A program made the translations under genes and the position numbers. Of a stretch of DNA of 64,000 nucleotides, positions 37,574 through 46,873 are shown in pieces. The notes below the pieces were generated by a model, which worked only from the letters and a program-made list of their open reading frames with translations, made no database searches and was not told where the DNA came from. The DNA is from JAHJQZ01 sp963676075 (GTDB taxonomy: Bacteria > Pseudomonadota > Alphaproteobacteria > Rhizobiales > Devosiaceae), in the NCBI GenBank assembly GCA_963676075.2, contig CAXXNZ010000003.1:190792-254791 (forward strand), read 5' to 3'. Each line of letters opens with the position of its first letter. Within the stretch, counting starts at the first letter, position 1.

Positions 37574-38360
37574 GTGAACAGCAAGGCCGAAATGCTCGAT
37601 ACCCAGACCGAAATGCCTGCCGACAAGCCGATCTGGCGCCGCTTCGCCCCTCTCGCCCTGCTCATTATCGGGCTTGCCGCCGCGACATGGGGCGCTGCAC
37701 AGGCAGGGTTCAGTTTCGACGTTCTGGCCATGCACTACCAGTCAATGGCGCTCTGGGTGGCCGACAACCCAGTGCTGGCGACTGTGATCGCCTTTGTCAC
37801 TTATGCCCTCGCCACTGCCGTCAGCTTTCCGGCCGCCTGGCTGCTGACGGTCATGCTCGGGCTGTTGTTCGGCTGGTTCTGGGCGGCACTTGGTCGTTGT
37901 TTTCGGCGCCACCGCCGGGGCAGTCGGCATCTTCCTTGCGGCGCGCATGGCCTTTGCCGACTTTTTCCGCGCCCGGGCCGGCGGCTGGGTCAGGACCATG
38001 GCCGAAGGGTTCAAGCGCAACGCCTTTTCTTACATGTTGTTCCTGAGGTTCGTGCCGGCGGTGCCCTTCGTCATCGTCAATATCGTACCGGCCATTGTCG
38101 GCGTGTCCTTGCGGACCTACACGCTCGCGACCCTTGTCGGCATCGTTCCTGGTGTCTTCGTTTACGCCTATGCCGGTGAGGGGCTCAGGTCGATCATCTC
38201 CGAGCGGGCCGAGGCCTGCGCTGTCAACGCGCCGCCGTGCGGCACGCCACTTTCTGCATCGAGCCTCGTCACCCCCGAAATCGTGGCGGCCCTGGTCCTT
38301 CTGGCCGTGCTGTCCCTCATGCCTGTTGTCGTTCGGCACCTGCAGGGGCATAAGGTCTGA
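37574..38360 (+). pseudogene. TVP38/TMEM64 family membrane protein, one-base insertion
   Basis: A DedA-like (SNARE-associated Golgi) membrane protein. First frame: WRRFAPLALLIIGLAAATWG and AVSFPAAWLLTVMLGLLFGW. Second frame: VVVFGATAGAVGIFLAARMA, LFLRFVPAVPFVIVNIVPAI, LATLVGIVPGVFVYAYAG. Removing one T at 37890-37891 joins them into 261 residues. Probably an error as in 23.8-26.5 kb. The start may be GTG 37574 or ATG 37592. It precedes the flavoprotein gene by 19 bases, a common pairing. Confidence 0.8.
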
Positions 38361-38379
38361 AAGCGACGTGGCGAGACAC

Positions 38380-39807
38380 ATGAGCGACATTCTCAAACCC
38401 GATCTGTGCATCATCGGCGGCGGTTCCGCCGGACTGACCGCGGCGGCGGCGGCACGCGCCTTTGGCGCTTCCGTCGTGCTCGTCGAAAAAGGCGAGATGG
38501 GCGGGGATTGCCTCAACACCGGCTGCGTGCCGTCAAAATCGCTGATCGCGGCGGCAAAACATGCCGAATCCGGTCGGATGGCATCGCCGTTCGGCGTCAG
38601 TTTCGAGCCGCCGCGGGTTAATTTCGGCCGCATCCACGATCATGTCAGCGAGGTGATCGCCTCGATCGCCCCAAATGACAGCGCCGAGCGCTTCGAAGGA
38701 CTCGGGGTCGTCGTCATTCGTGCCGAGGGCCGTTTTGTCGACAAACGGACGCTCGAGGCCGACGGCCAGAAGATTCGCGCCAGGCGGTTCATCATCGCGA
38801 CAGGCTCGCGGCCGGCACTGCCGGAGATCCCGGGCATCGACAGCGTGGACGTCCTGACCAACGAGACGCTCTTTAGCCAGACGCGCAAGCCGGCGCATCT
38901 GATCGTCATTGGGGGCGGTCCCATCGGCATGGAAATGGCTCAGGCCCACCGGCGGCTCGGCTCCGAGGTGACGGTCATCGAAGCCGCTTCGTTCCTCAGC
39001 AAGGACGATCCCGAACTGGTCGATATCGCCTTGAGGCGCATTGAAGCCGAGGGCGTGACCCTCAGGAAAGGCTGTTCTGTTACCGGCGTTGCCCCCAACG
39101 GCAACGGCGTTGCCGTCACGATCACAGGGGAGGACGGCGTTGAAGAGATCACCGGGTCACACCTGCTGGTGGCCGCCGGACGAAAACCGAACGTCGAGGG
39201 CCTCGGGCTAGATGCTGCGCGCATCCGCGCAACCCGGTCTGGCATCAAGGTCAATGGTGCGCTGCGCACCTCGAACCGACGGGTCTATGCGATCGGGGAT
39301 ATCGCCGGCGGGCTGCAGTTCACCCATGTCGCGTCCTATCATGCGGGCCTCGTCATCCGCTCGACGCTTTTCGGGCTCAGGGCGCGTGAGAACCGAACCA
39401 TCATTCCCTGGTGCACCTTCACCGATCCTGAAATTGCCAGCGTCGGCCTGAGCGAGACCGAGGCGCTGAAGCGCTATCCGCAAAAGGCGAAAGTCCTGAG
39501 GTGGAGCTATGGCGAGAACGACCGCGCCCGCGCCGAGCGTCGCACCGATGGACTGATCAAGCTTATCACCCATAGGAACGGCAAAATTCTCGGTTGCGCC
39601 ATTGTCGGGCAAGGAGCGGGTGAAATGATCTCGCTTTTCGCTTTTGCCATCGCCAACGGCATGAAGGTTGGATCGCTGATGAGATTCGTCGCGCCCTATC
39701 CGACACTCACCGAAATGGCCAAACGTGTTGCCGTCGAGCACTACCGCGACAGTCTTTCCTCCCCCTGGATCCAGCGCTGGCTCAATTTCATTCGATCACT
39801 GCCCTGA
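38380..39807 (+). CDS. FAD-dependent pyridine-nucleotide disulfide oxidoreductase
   Basis: A 475-residue protein of the mercuric reductase/dihydrolipoamide dehydrogenase group. FAD-binding start CIIGGGSAGLTAAAAARAFG; redox-active disulfide GDCLNTGCVPSKSLI; NAD-binding VIGGGPIGMEMAQAHRRLGS; second FAD motif RVYAIGDIAGG; C-terminal interface domain to the end. The C-terminal HxxxxE segment of true disulfide reductases reads as HPTLTE-like YPTLTEMAKR, so the active-site His is replaced by Tyr. It is co-directional with the TVP38 gene, a pair seen in many genomes. Substrate unknown. Confidence 0.9.
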   Translation: MSDILKPDLCIIGGGSAGLTAAAAARAFGASVVLVEKGEMGGDCLNTGCVPSKSLIAAAKHAESGRMASPFGVSFEPPRVNFGRIHDHVSEVIASIAPNDSAERFEGLGVVVIRAEGRFVDKRTLEADGQKIRARRFIIATGSRPALPEIPGIDSVDVLTNETLFSQTRKPAHLIVIGGGPIGMEMAQAHRRLGSEVTVIEAASFLSKDDPELVDIALRRIEAEGVTLRKGCSVTGVAPNGNGVAVTITGEDGVEEITGSHLLVAAGRKPNVEGLGLDAARIRATRSGIKVNGALRTSNRRVYAIGDIAGGLQFTHVASYHAGLVIRSTLFGLRARENRTIIPWCTFTDPEIASVGLSETEALKRYPQKAKVLRWSYGENDRARAERRTDGLIKLITHRNGKILGCAIVGQGAGEMISLFAFAIANGMKVGSLMRFVAPYPTLTEMAKRVAVEHYRDSLSSPWIQRWLNFIRSLP

Positions 39808-39918
39808 TCCCACCGCGGTGCCCTATTGCTGTACGCCTGTCTTTCCCGTCGCATATGTTGCTTTTGCAGGTGCAAAGAGCGGCTTTTTCTTTTTGTGGAA
39901 ACGCTCTAGCTTTGTGAC

Positions 39919-41358
39919 ATGGTGGAAGAAAAACCCCGCGTCCCAGATTTCCTGACCGGCATTTCGGTGCGATTGATCGCGACGATCATCCTTGTGATCA
40001 TGGTCGTCGAAGTCGTCATCTATCTGCCCTCGGTCGCCAATTTCCGCGCCAACTGGCTCAATAACAAGCTGTCGGTCGGCGTTGTTGCGGCACGTGTGCT
40101 TGATGTCGTGCCCGATGCGATGAGCCTGCCCGAGGCGCTGACCGACAAGCTGCTCACCGCGGCGGGCGCCGTCGCCATTGCCTACAAGCGCGACGGCCAG
40201 AGCCAGATGATCGAGCGCACCGATGTGCCGATGCCGATGGCGGAGGTGACTGCAGACATGCGTTTCGGGGATCCGCCTCACCTGATCGGCGGCGCGCTCG
40301 ATGTGCTGTTCTTCGGTTCCAACCGCACCACCCGTGTCATCGGTTCGGTGCCCGGCTCCGACGCGCTTATTGAGCTTTTGATCAAGGAAACGCCGCTCAG
40401 GAAGGACATGCTGATCTATTCGCGCAATGTCTTCATCCTGTCGCTGATCGTCGCCTCGATCACCGCAATCGTCATTTATGTCGTTCTGGCGCGCTTTCTC
40501 ATCCAGCCGGTCAGGCGCCTCACCGCCAACATGATGGCCTTTCGCCGCGAGCCGGAGAATGCCACGCTGATCATCGGGCCGACACCGCGCCGCGACGAGA
40601 TCGGGGTGATGGAACGCGAGCTATCCGGCATGGAGGCCGATCTGTTCGCCATGCTGCGCCAGCGCCGGCACCTGGCCGACCTCGGCCTTGGCGTCGCCAA
40701 GATCAACCACGATCTCAGAAATATCCTGACCTCGGCGCAATTGCTGTCCGATCAGGTGGCGACACTCGATGACCCCAAGGTCCAGCGCCTCGCCCCGCGC
40801 CTGGTGCAAACTCTCGACCGGGCGACAGGTTTTGCGCAGTCGGTGATCGAATATGGCCGCGAAAGCGCTGCGCTGCCAAAACCGCAGCCGGTCGATCTGC
40901 ATGTGCTCGCCGATGAGGCCGCAATCGACGCGGGCCTGACCGGACATCCAAAGATTCGCTTCGTCAACGAGGTGGCCGACAATGTCACCCTTTATGTCGA
41001 TCCCGACCAGATGGCGCGGGTATTGGTCAATCTGATCAAGAATGCCCGCGAGGCGCTCGAGGCAGCGGCGCATCCGCCCGATGCGCCGCAAATCATCTGT
41101 TCGGCGTCCGAAAGCAATGACGGCTGCGTGATTTCGATAACCGATAACGGTCCGGGATTGCCGCCAAGGGCCCGCGATAACCTCTTCGTCGCCTTCGAAG
41201 GGTCGGCCCGCGCTGGCGGCACCGGGCTTGGCTTGGCCATTGCGCGGGAACTGACCGAGGCCCATGGCGGACGACTTGTCTATGAACCGCTCGACCCCGG
41301 AACACGGTTCAGCATCGAGATGCCCCCGAGCGCGCGTATCGGCCGCAAGCGCGACTGA
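39919..41358 (+). CDS. Sensor histidine kinase
   Basis: A 479-residue membrane sensor kinase. First membrane helix about 16-36 (LIATIILVIMVVEVVIYLPS), periplasmic sensor 37-175, second helix about 176-200, HAMP around RFLIQPVRRLTANMMAFRRE. H box: KINHDLRNILTSAQL; N box: LVNLIKNAREALEAA; G boxes: DNGPGLPPRARD and GGTGLGLAIAREL. The Asn after the His-Asp-Leu-Arg is typical of HisKA-like group members in rhizobia. No response regulator gene is next to it, so it is an orphan. Confidence 0.93.
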   Translation: MVEEKPRVPDFLTGISVRLIATIILVIMVVEVVIYLPSVANFRANWLNNKLSVGVVAARVLDVVPDAMSLPEALTDKLLTAAGAVAIAYKRDGQSQMIERTDVPMPMAEVTADMRFGDPPHLIGGALDVLFFGSNRTTRVIGSVPGSDALIELLIKETPLRKDMLIYSRNVFILSLIVASITAIVIYVVLARFLIQPVRRLTANMMAFRREPENATLIIGPTPRRDEIGVMERELSGMEADLFAMLRQRRHLADLGLGVAKINHDLRNILTSAQLLSDQVATLDDPKVQRLAPRLVQTLDRATGFAQSVIEYGRESAALPKPQPVDLHVLADEAAIDAGLTGHPKIRFVNEVADNVTLYVDPDQMARVLVNLIKNAREALEAAAHPPDAPQIICSASESNDGCVISITDNGPGLPPRARDNLFVAFEGSARAGGTGLGLAIARELTEAHGGRLVYEPLDPGTRFSIEMPPSARIGRKRD

Positions 41359-41512
41359 CGCCACTGCTTTGCGTGCGCGACACGACCCATTGGCGTCCTC
41401 TTGTCGTGCTCGCGCAGCTACTATCAGTCGCGGTTTTGAGCGATCGTGGATTTGCGCTGCCAGCGTGCTGGCGGGTTTTCCTGAACATCGCCCGGCGATT
41501 GTGTCCGATGGT

Positions 41513-41540
41513 CTTGCCAAGGCGCGCAGCCCGGTATAAG
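41513..41540 (+). promoter_or_regulatory. Probable promoter of tRNA-Arg
   Basis: CTTGCC and TATAAG are 16 bases apart and end 36 bases before the mature tRNA, with a GC-rich discriminator-like stretch after. Confidence 0.5.
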
Positions 41541-41576
41541 TGTCGCGCCTGTTGCGGGGCTGAGCCCCGTACGGAT

Positions 41577-41653
41577 GCGCCCGTAGCTCAGCTGGATAGA
41601 GCACCAGACTACGAATCTGGGGGTCAGGAGTTCGAATCTCTTCGGGCGCGCCA
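41577..41653 (+). tRNA. tRNA-Arg (ACG anticodon)
   Basis: Complete 77-nt cloverleaf: acceptor GCGCCCG with CGGGCGC, D-arm GCTC...GAGC, anticodon stem CCAGA/TCTGG with loop CTACGAA, T-loop TTCGAAT, encoded CCA. Its 3' end is the attachment site of elements 2 and 3. Confidence 0.96.
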
Positions 41654-41654
41654 T
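41628..41654 (+). repeat. Left attachment repeat of element 2 (tRNA-Arg 3' end)
   Basis: This 27-bp sequence (T-arm through CCA plus T) recurs exactly at 51528-51554. The integrase gene begins 80 bases to its right. Confidence 0.92.
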
Positions 41655-41733
41655 CCTATCTCGTTGGTAGGACATAACAATCGGATTTTGCTGGATTTTC
41701 TGCCGCCGCTGTTGATACACAGAGGTGATCCAC

Positions 41734-43407
41734 ATGGTCCTGTCTATGCCGTCCCCATTCAAGCATCCGTTCACAGGCGTCTACTGGTATCGGCAGCGGG
41801 TTCCAACCCGTCTGTTGCAGGACGCCAAAGGCCGGAAGGTCATCGTGAACGTCGATGGATTGCCAAGCACATTGACGCTTGGGGCAGAACTCAAGGTCTC
41901 GCTCCGAACCAAAGACCCAGCACGGGCTAAGCGTCTCGGGAATGAAGTCCAAGCCGAGTTCGACCGGATTTGGCTGAGCTTGGAGCAGCGGCCAGCTAAC
42001 CTGACCTACAAGCAGATTGTCGCGTTAGCGGGGGAACTCTACCACTCCATCAGAAGCGTGCTCGAAGATAATCCGGGCCAATTGGAAATCTGGGAGGGAC
42101 ACAAGCTCGCCCGTGCAGAGCGGCAACAAGATGAAGAGCGACACCGCACTTCGCCATTTCGTAGTCTGATGATTCCGCCATCGTCCTCACGAGACCGCCT
42201 TGGAAGTTGGGTTGAGGGGGCTTTGGCCGAGCGCCATCTCAATGTCGATGATGTCACGTTTGAGCGATTGCTTGTCGAGTTTGATCGGGTAGGGGACGAA
42301 CTGATCGACCTGTTCACGCGGCGTGCATCGGGCGACTATGGCAAGGATGAAGCGGGAGAGCGGTTCCCAGCGTTTGAGCCCGCTATGCCTTCGTTGCCTC
42401 AAGTCCAAGCGGAAGGACCTAGCCTATCGCAGTTGGCCGATATTTGGGCCAATCGGATGAGCGCGCCCAAAAGCCAGACGATCAAGACCTACAGAAGCAT
42501 CATCGAGCAATTCATCACCTTTCTAGGTCACGATCGGGCGCTCGAAGTGACGGATATGGATGTCGTCCGATGGCATGAAGAGCTGGTCGGGGATGGAGCA
42601 ATCATCCACTCGACCTTCATCAAGAAGCACCGGGCGGCGCTCAGCACGGTCTACACCTATAGCATGGAGCCTCAGGGCAGACTGGCACTCAACAAACTCG
42701 GACAGTCTGCTCCTACGATTAATCCTGCAAAGGTGAGGCTGGAAGGCGAACGGCGGACGACAAGCCGACCCAAACAGTTCACAAGCGAAGAAGCGCGTCG
42801 CATCCTGTCGGCGGCTCTTCGAGCCCAGGGCGTCAACAATAACTTCGCTGCCTTCAATCGGGCTGCTCAGAGATGGGTGCCATGGATTTGCGCTTATACG
42901 GGTGCACGGGCAGGCAAAGTATGCCAACTGCGAAAGCAGGACTTCATAGAGATTGACGGGGTGAGGTGCATCGCTTTGCTGCCAGATGCCGGGACCATCA
43001 AGAGCGGAAAGTTTCGCTATGTTCCGCTACATCCCGCACTGCTCGACCAAGGGCTATGGGCTTTCGCCCAAGAGGCCGCGCCGGGTCCGCTGTTTTTCAA
43101 TCCCGAGCTCAAGTCTCAACAACCCTGGAAACAAACTGTCCAAATGCTAGGTGAGTGGGTGCGGGAAACTGCTCATGTCAGTGATCCAGAGATCGGCCCC
43201 AATCATGCTTGGCGGCATTGGTTCAAAAGTAAGGGGCGAACGGCAGGAATCCCCGACAGCTATCTTGATGTCATCTGCGGTCATGCCATGCCGGCAGAGG
43301 GTCGGAAATATGGCGAGTACGAGCCTCCAGCGCTGCTGAGGGAACTCATCAAGCTCCCGCCTGTCTCATTAGAAAAACCAACTATCGGCATGTCCGAGAC
43401 CGCCTAG
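41734..43407 (+). CDS. int: Tyrosine integrase of element 2 (DUF6538 type)
   Basis: A 557-residue site-specific recombinase. The N terminus (FTGVYWYRQRVPTRLLQDAK) is the DUF6538 domain common in alphaproteobacterial integrases; a long spacer (about 100-230) precedes the SAM-like core-binding domain (SQTIKTYRSIIEQFITFLG). Catalytic residues: Arg in YTGARAGKVCQL, His-x-x-Arg in HAWRHWFKSKG, His in CGHAM and Tyr in GRKYGEYE. ATG 41734 has GAGGTG eight bases upstream; GTG 41725 is the alternative. Confidence 0.94.
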   Translation: MVLSMPSPFKHPFTGVYWYRQRVPTRLLQDAKGRKVIVNVDGLPSTLTLGAELKVSLRTKDPARAKRLGNEVQAEFDRIWLSLEQRPANLTYKQIVALAGELYHSIRSVLEDNPGQLEIWEGHKLARAERQQDEERHRTSPFRSLMIPPSSSRDRLGSWVEGALAERHLNVDDVTFERLLVEFDRVGDELIDLFTRRASGDYGKDEAGERFPAFEPAMPSLPQVQAEGPSLSQLADIWANRMSAPKSQTIKTYRSIIEQFITFLGHDRALEVTDMDVVRWHEELVGDGAIIHSTFIKKHRAALSTVYTYSMEPQGRLALNKLGQSAPTINPAKVRLEGERRTTSRPKQFTSEEARRILSAALRAQGVNNNFAAFNRAAQRWVPWICAYTGARAGKVCQLRKQDFIEIDGVRCIALLPDAGTIKSGKFRYVPLHPALLDQGLWAFAQEAAPGPLFFNPELKSQQPWKQTVQMLGEWVRETAHVSDPEIGPNHAWRHWFKSKGRTAGIPDSYLDVICGHAMPAEGRKYGEYEPPALLRELIKLPPVSLEKPTIGMSETA

Positions 43408-43556
43408 CGAGCCTCTTGGCGGACGCATGGGGCGGCATTTGGCGCGGCTAGCAGCCTTATCCGGCCCGCTGCCTTTCTGCCCTGTGCGCCTTCCTGGAGG
43501 CTTCCTCCATGCTGCCCGATGACGGGCGGCACCATCGCGAAACAAGGCAAACAGCA

Positions 43557-43856
43557 ATGCGCGGAACAACCTGCTTCACCAGGAATGTCAGCTCGGCAAT
43601 GGCCATGGTCCGGGAAGACCTGGCCGAGACCATCGGCAGGCATTTCGACTACTTCTTCGACTCCGAGACCAAGGCCCCGCGTGGCGTGTTCATCAAGGCT
43701 CCGGGCCTACCCTACTCCATCATGTTCGAATGGCTGGACGTGAACGCCGGGGTCGCCATTGAGCGTGCGTCGGGCGGCTATCAGCTTTGGCTGGGTCGGT
43801 TCACTGCGACGGTCTGTCATGAGCCTCGCTCGGCTTCCGCTCTCTGGGAGGCATGA
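43557..43856 (+). CDS. Hypothetical 99-residue protein of element 2
   Basis: Soluble protein with AMVREDLAETIGRHFDYFFD and VFIKAPGLPYSIMFEWLDVN. It overlaps the next gene in an ATGA junction, so both are likely translated together. No family recognised. Confidence 0.6.
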   Translation: MRGTTCFTRNVSSAMAMVREDLAETIGRHFDYFFDSETKAPRGVFIKAPGLPYSIMFEWLDVNAGVAIERASGGYQLWLGRFTATVCHEPRSASALWEA

Positions 43857-44062
43857 TCATGCTCGCCCTTCTTGCCGGCATCGGTTCGTTCATCGGCGTC
43901 AATGCACTCTTCGGCGCCGTCCATGGGCTTGCCTGTGGGGCCAGTCAGTTTCTCAATATGGTTTTGCGGTTCTCGGTGCTGGCAAAGCCGATCAGGCTGG
44001 TTGAGCTGATCGTCGCCGCATGGGCTGGCGTCAGCGTCTTCATCGCCATGGGCGGGTTTTGA
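43853..44062 (+). CDS. Small membrane protein of element 2
   Basis: 69 residues with two hydrophobic segments (MLALLAGIGSFIGVNALFG and LIVAAWAGVSVFIAMGGF). Overlaps the preceding gene by four bases. Function unknown. Confidence 0.6.
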   Translation: MIMLALLAGIGSFIGVNALFGAVHGLACGASQFLNMVLRFSVLAKPIRLVELIVAAWAGVSVFIAMGGF

Positions 44063-44149
44063 GGACGGGCGATTACCCCCCGCCTTAGGAGGTCTGACAG
44101 CGTCGTGCGACGTCATCGTGCCCTGACCCCATCATCCCGAACAGCAATG

Positions 44150-44177
44150 GCCTCTCGCTCATCGCGAGGGGTCTTTT
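44150..44177 (+). terminator. Terminator before the ParB-like gene
   Basis: CCTCTCGC-TCAT-CGCGAGGGG followed by TCTTTTT ends the transcript of the integrase and small genes. Confidence 0.8.
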
Positions 44178-44204
44178 TGCATGCGACAACCGCAAGGACA
44201 TCCC

Positions 44205-45062
44205 ATGACTGAACAATCCATTGAACTGACCGAAGGTACCGCCATCGACCCGCCTGAGGTGGATCTGCCCGACAACCTCGATGATCTATCGGAGGAGATG
44301 CGCAGCATTGAAGCGCTACCCGAAGATACCTCGTCCAAGCCCGAATGCCTGCCGATGTCGGCCCTGGAAGAGATCGATCTGTTTCAGGTCCGAGCCGGTA
44401 TCAGCAGCTTCCATGTCGAAAGCCTCGCCCGTGCGCTGGCTCATGACGATGATCTGCAACCCGTGCTCGTCTTGAGGCGTGGGGGTCGGTACTTCGTCAT
44501 CGATGGTCGGCATCGGATACGGGCCTACGAGGATGCGGGACGTGGCGAGAGCATCCCCGTTGTCGAATTCACCGGGACGCTTTCCGAGGCTCTTCTGGAA
44601 GGGCAGAGGCTCAACAAGCGGCACACCTTGGCGATGACCAAGGACGAACGGATGGATTGCGCCTGGAAGCTCGTGAAACTCGATGCTGCCGGAGCTTGCC
44701 GCTTCACGCTCCCCCAGATCACGGCGGTCGGCATCAGTCGGGGCCAGGCGACATTCATGCGTCGGGTGCTCCGGGAACTGGATGATGCCGGCTTTGGACA
44801 TGCCCGCTGGAAGCACGCGCTCCGCGCCCACCAAAAGCAGCCGGCCAATGAATACACCGAGGAGGAGATTGACGAGATGAACGAAGCCCAGGCCCATGAA
44901 GCCGCCGACAAGGTCGCACGTGTTCTCGGCACTCGCCTTGCGGACAAGCCGGAGGTTCTTGCTCGGATGATCGAGATTTATTCAGGACGGCGTATCAGCG
45001 AGGTCGTCGCCATCCTCAACGAGCGGAACCAGCCGGACGAGGACGAGTTTCCCGACTTCTAG
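44205..45062 (+). CDS. ParB/Srx-fold nuclease-like protein
   Basis: A 285-residue protein with a ParB N-terminal-like domain: FQVRAGISSFHVESLARALA, then QPVLVLRRGGRYFVIDGRHR (G-x-H-R box), AYEDAG, and EGQRLNKRHTLAMTKDERM followed by a helical region with an HTH (LPQITAVGISRGQATFMRRV). The acidic N and C termini (EVDLPDNLDDLSEEM; EDEFPDF) are notable. ATG 44205 has AGGA upstream. No ParA is nearby, so it may act as a regulator or nuclease in element maintenance instead of partition. Confidence 0.85.
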   Translation: MTEQSIELTEGTAIDPPEVDLPDNLDDLSEEMRSIEALPEDTSSKPECLPMSALEEIDLFQVRAGISSFHVESLARALAHDDDLQPVLVLRRGGRYFVIDGRHRIRAYEDAGRGESIPVVEFTGTLSEALLEGQRLNKRHTLAMTKDERMDCAWKLVKLDAAGACRFTLPQITAVGISRGQATFMRRVLRELDDAGFGHARWKHALRAHQKQPANEYTEEEIDEMNEAQAHEAADKVARVLGTRLADKPEVLARMIEIYSGRRISEVVAILNERNQPDEDEFPDF

Positions 45063-45086
45063 GCAGCAACATGCCAACAGCTACGG

Positions 45087-45668
45087 GTGCCAAATTGGCA
45101 CTCGCGGCTGGAGGGTGGGGGCATATTTGCCGCGAAAATCCGAGCCGGCAATCGATATAAAGGAACCGCGAGGGTTCCCCCTCTGCCCCGCCTCCCCAGC
45201 CCAGAGATTCGCGTCCTCATGCAGAAGGGGGAGCCATGTTTTGCCGTGGCCGATGTATGCCGTGCCCTCGGGTAATACGTGCGTCCGAACGGCGTGGTTG
45301 AGGCCAGCACCGCAGCACGCCCGCTGAACAGGGACAAGGTCCATGCGGACCAGATACGTACAACCAATGGGATGCGCCGGGTGCTGCTTGTCTCCGAAAG
45401 CGGCCTCTACAAGCTCATCATGCGCTCGGACAAACCCGAGGCCCGCAAGTTCCAGGACTGGGTGACCCGCGAGGTTCTCCCGGCCATACCGAAAAGGTCT
45501 CCCGATTTCGTCATCTATGGTCCCCAGAAACCAGGCATCTCCGCATCCCCTTTGACATATACCGAAAACATATATATTCGGTATGTGGTGTCACCCACAC
45601 TCAGGAACAACCATGACCAAGCGAGTTGCCCTTTACCTTCGTGTTTCCACCCAGGACCAAAACACTGA
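45087..45668 (+). pseudogene. BRO-N (phage antirepressor-like) gene with an in-frame stop
   Basis: The BRO-N pattern runs through PEIRVLMQKGEPCFAVADVC and, after a TAA at 45273-45275, continues in the same frame with MRRVLLVSESGLYKLIMRSD and EARKFQDWVTREVLPAI. The stop falls inside the domain. The tail after 45500 no longer looks like the family and runs into the resolvase promoter. I regard it as a decayed phage-derived gene; the first frame also lacks the usual N-terminal start. Confidence 0.7.
45557..45586. promoter_or_regulatory. Possible resolvase binding site (res/crossover)
   Basis: An AT-rich dyad: ATACCGAA (45559-45566) and TTCGGTAT (45577-45584) around TATATA, 27 bases before the serine resolvase start codon. 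Small resolvases bind such sites and often repress themselves there. Confidence 0.5.
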
Positions 45669-46206
45669 ACGCCAGAGCCGCGAATTGCAGGCCGTGGCGG
45701 AGCGTTCTGGGTGGGAAGTCGTTCACGTCTTCGAGGATGCGGGCATCTCGGGCGCAAAGGGCAGAGACGCACGCCCTGCCTATGACGCCCTCCTGAAAGC
45801 GGTGACGCGCCGGGAGGTGGACCTGGTGGCCGCGTGGTCGGTGGACCGACTGGGACGCTCTACGCAGGAACTCATGAACTTTCTGGGCGAGCTACATGCG
45901 CGGGGCGCTGATCTCTATCTCCATCAGCAAGCTCTTGATACAACCACACCCTCTGGCCGCGCCATGTTCGGGATGATGTCAGTCTTCGCAGAATTCGAAC
46001 GGGCAATGATCCAGGAGCGTGTGAAGTCCGGGCTTGAGCGGGCGAAGGCCCAGGGGAAACGCCTGGGGCGTCCCAGGCATGACGACAAGGTTGAAGCCAA
46101 AGTGCGGGAACTTCGTGGTCAAGGAATGGGCGTGATCAAGGTAGCGAAAACCCTTGGTATCGGCGTGTCAGCCGTCCAACGAATTGATAAGGGCGCGGTG
46201 GTCTAA
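45613..46206 (+). CDS. Small serine resolvase/invertase
   Basis: A 197-residue recombinase of the resolvase/invertase type. Catalytic Ser in VALYLRVSTQDQNTERQ; ISGAKGRDARPAYDALLKAV; WSVDRLGRSTQELMNFL gives the catalytic arginines; the E-helix includes FAEFERAMIQERVKSGLERA; C-terminal HTH of the Hin type (AKVRELRGQGMGVIKVAKTL, GIGVSAVQRI). ATG 45613. It probably resolves or inverts DNA at the nearby dyad. Complete. Confidence 0.93.
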   Translation: MTKRVALYLRVSTQDQNTERQSRELQAVAERSGWEVVHVFEDAGISGAKGRDARPAYDALLKAVTRREVDLVAAWSVDRLGRSTQELMNFLGELHARGADLYLHQQALDTTTPSGRAMFGMMSVFAEFERAMIQERVKSGLERAKAQGKRLGRPRHDDKVEAKVRELRGQGMGVIKVAKTLGIGVSAVQRIDKGAVV

Positions 46207-46873
46207 TCCTTCCGTCCCTTTTTCTCGTGGGGGTCTGACGGGGCGTCTGCATGTTTTGAGCTCAGGTTGTGTGGCATCAAATTACGAATCTGAAATTCGG
46301 TTCCCCGCTTGGGCTGACCGTCGGCAATGCGCCGATCTCGTTGAACAAGTCCGCCAATGGGTCCGGCCGTCAAGCTGGAAGAAATGATGTGGCTCCAGAA
46401 GGCCATCTGACGTGCGCGCCCGCAATTGGACTCACGTTTGGCCCTGCCTGTGAAATTTCATTCCCGCAGCCCATGGCCACATCGGTTCAGTTTGGTCCGT
46501 GCCCGACTTTTCGACACAATCAGCCCTATGCCGACACTAAACATCCAAACTTTGTGGATGTTTGATGCGGGTCAAAAATGAGACTACGTGCTTAAACAAG
46601 CGGCAAAACAAGCTGGCGTTTTGCACAGCGCCCAAACTAAGCCCGCAACCGCACGCATAGTGGCTGCTGGCCTTGAAGTATTTGTGACACGGCATGCGCG
46701 GCATACATAACCCCCAGCTTCTCAGGCCGCGTGGAGATCTTCCTTGCAATGATGCGTCAAGAACAGAACGGTGGTGATGATAACACACCGAATATCTTTC
46801 AGCCCAATCGTCAACAACGTCGTACTAGGCTATGCTTAGTTGCATTTGCAATGGCCTATTTTGAGGGCGCCTT
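46207..46873. other. Intergenic region between resolvase and kinase operon
   Basis: 667 bases with no gene I can support. Base composition becomes AT-richer toward 46800, and the promoter of the kinase operon should lie in 46780-46860 (TATGCTTAG-like stretches occur there). This is also where cargo could have been joined to the element backbone. Confidence 0.45.
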
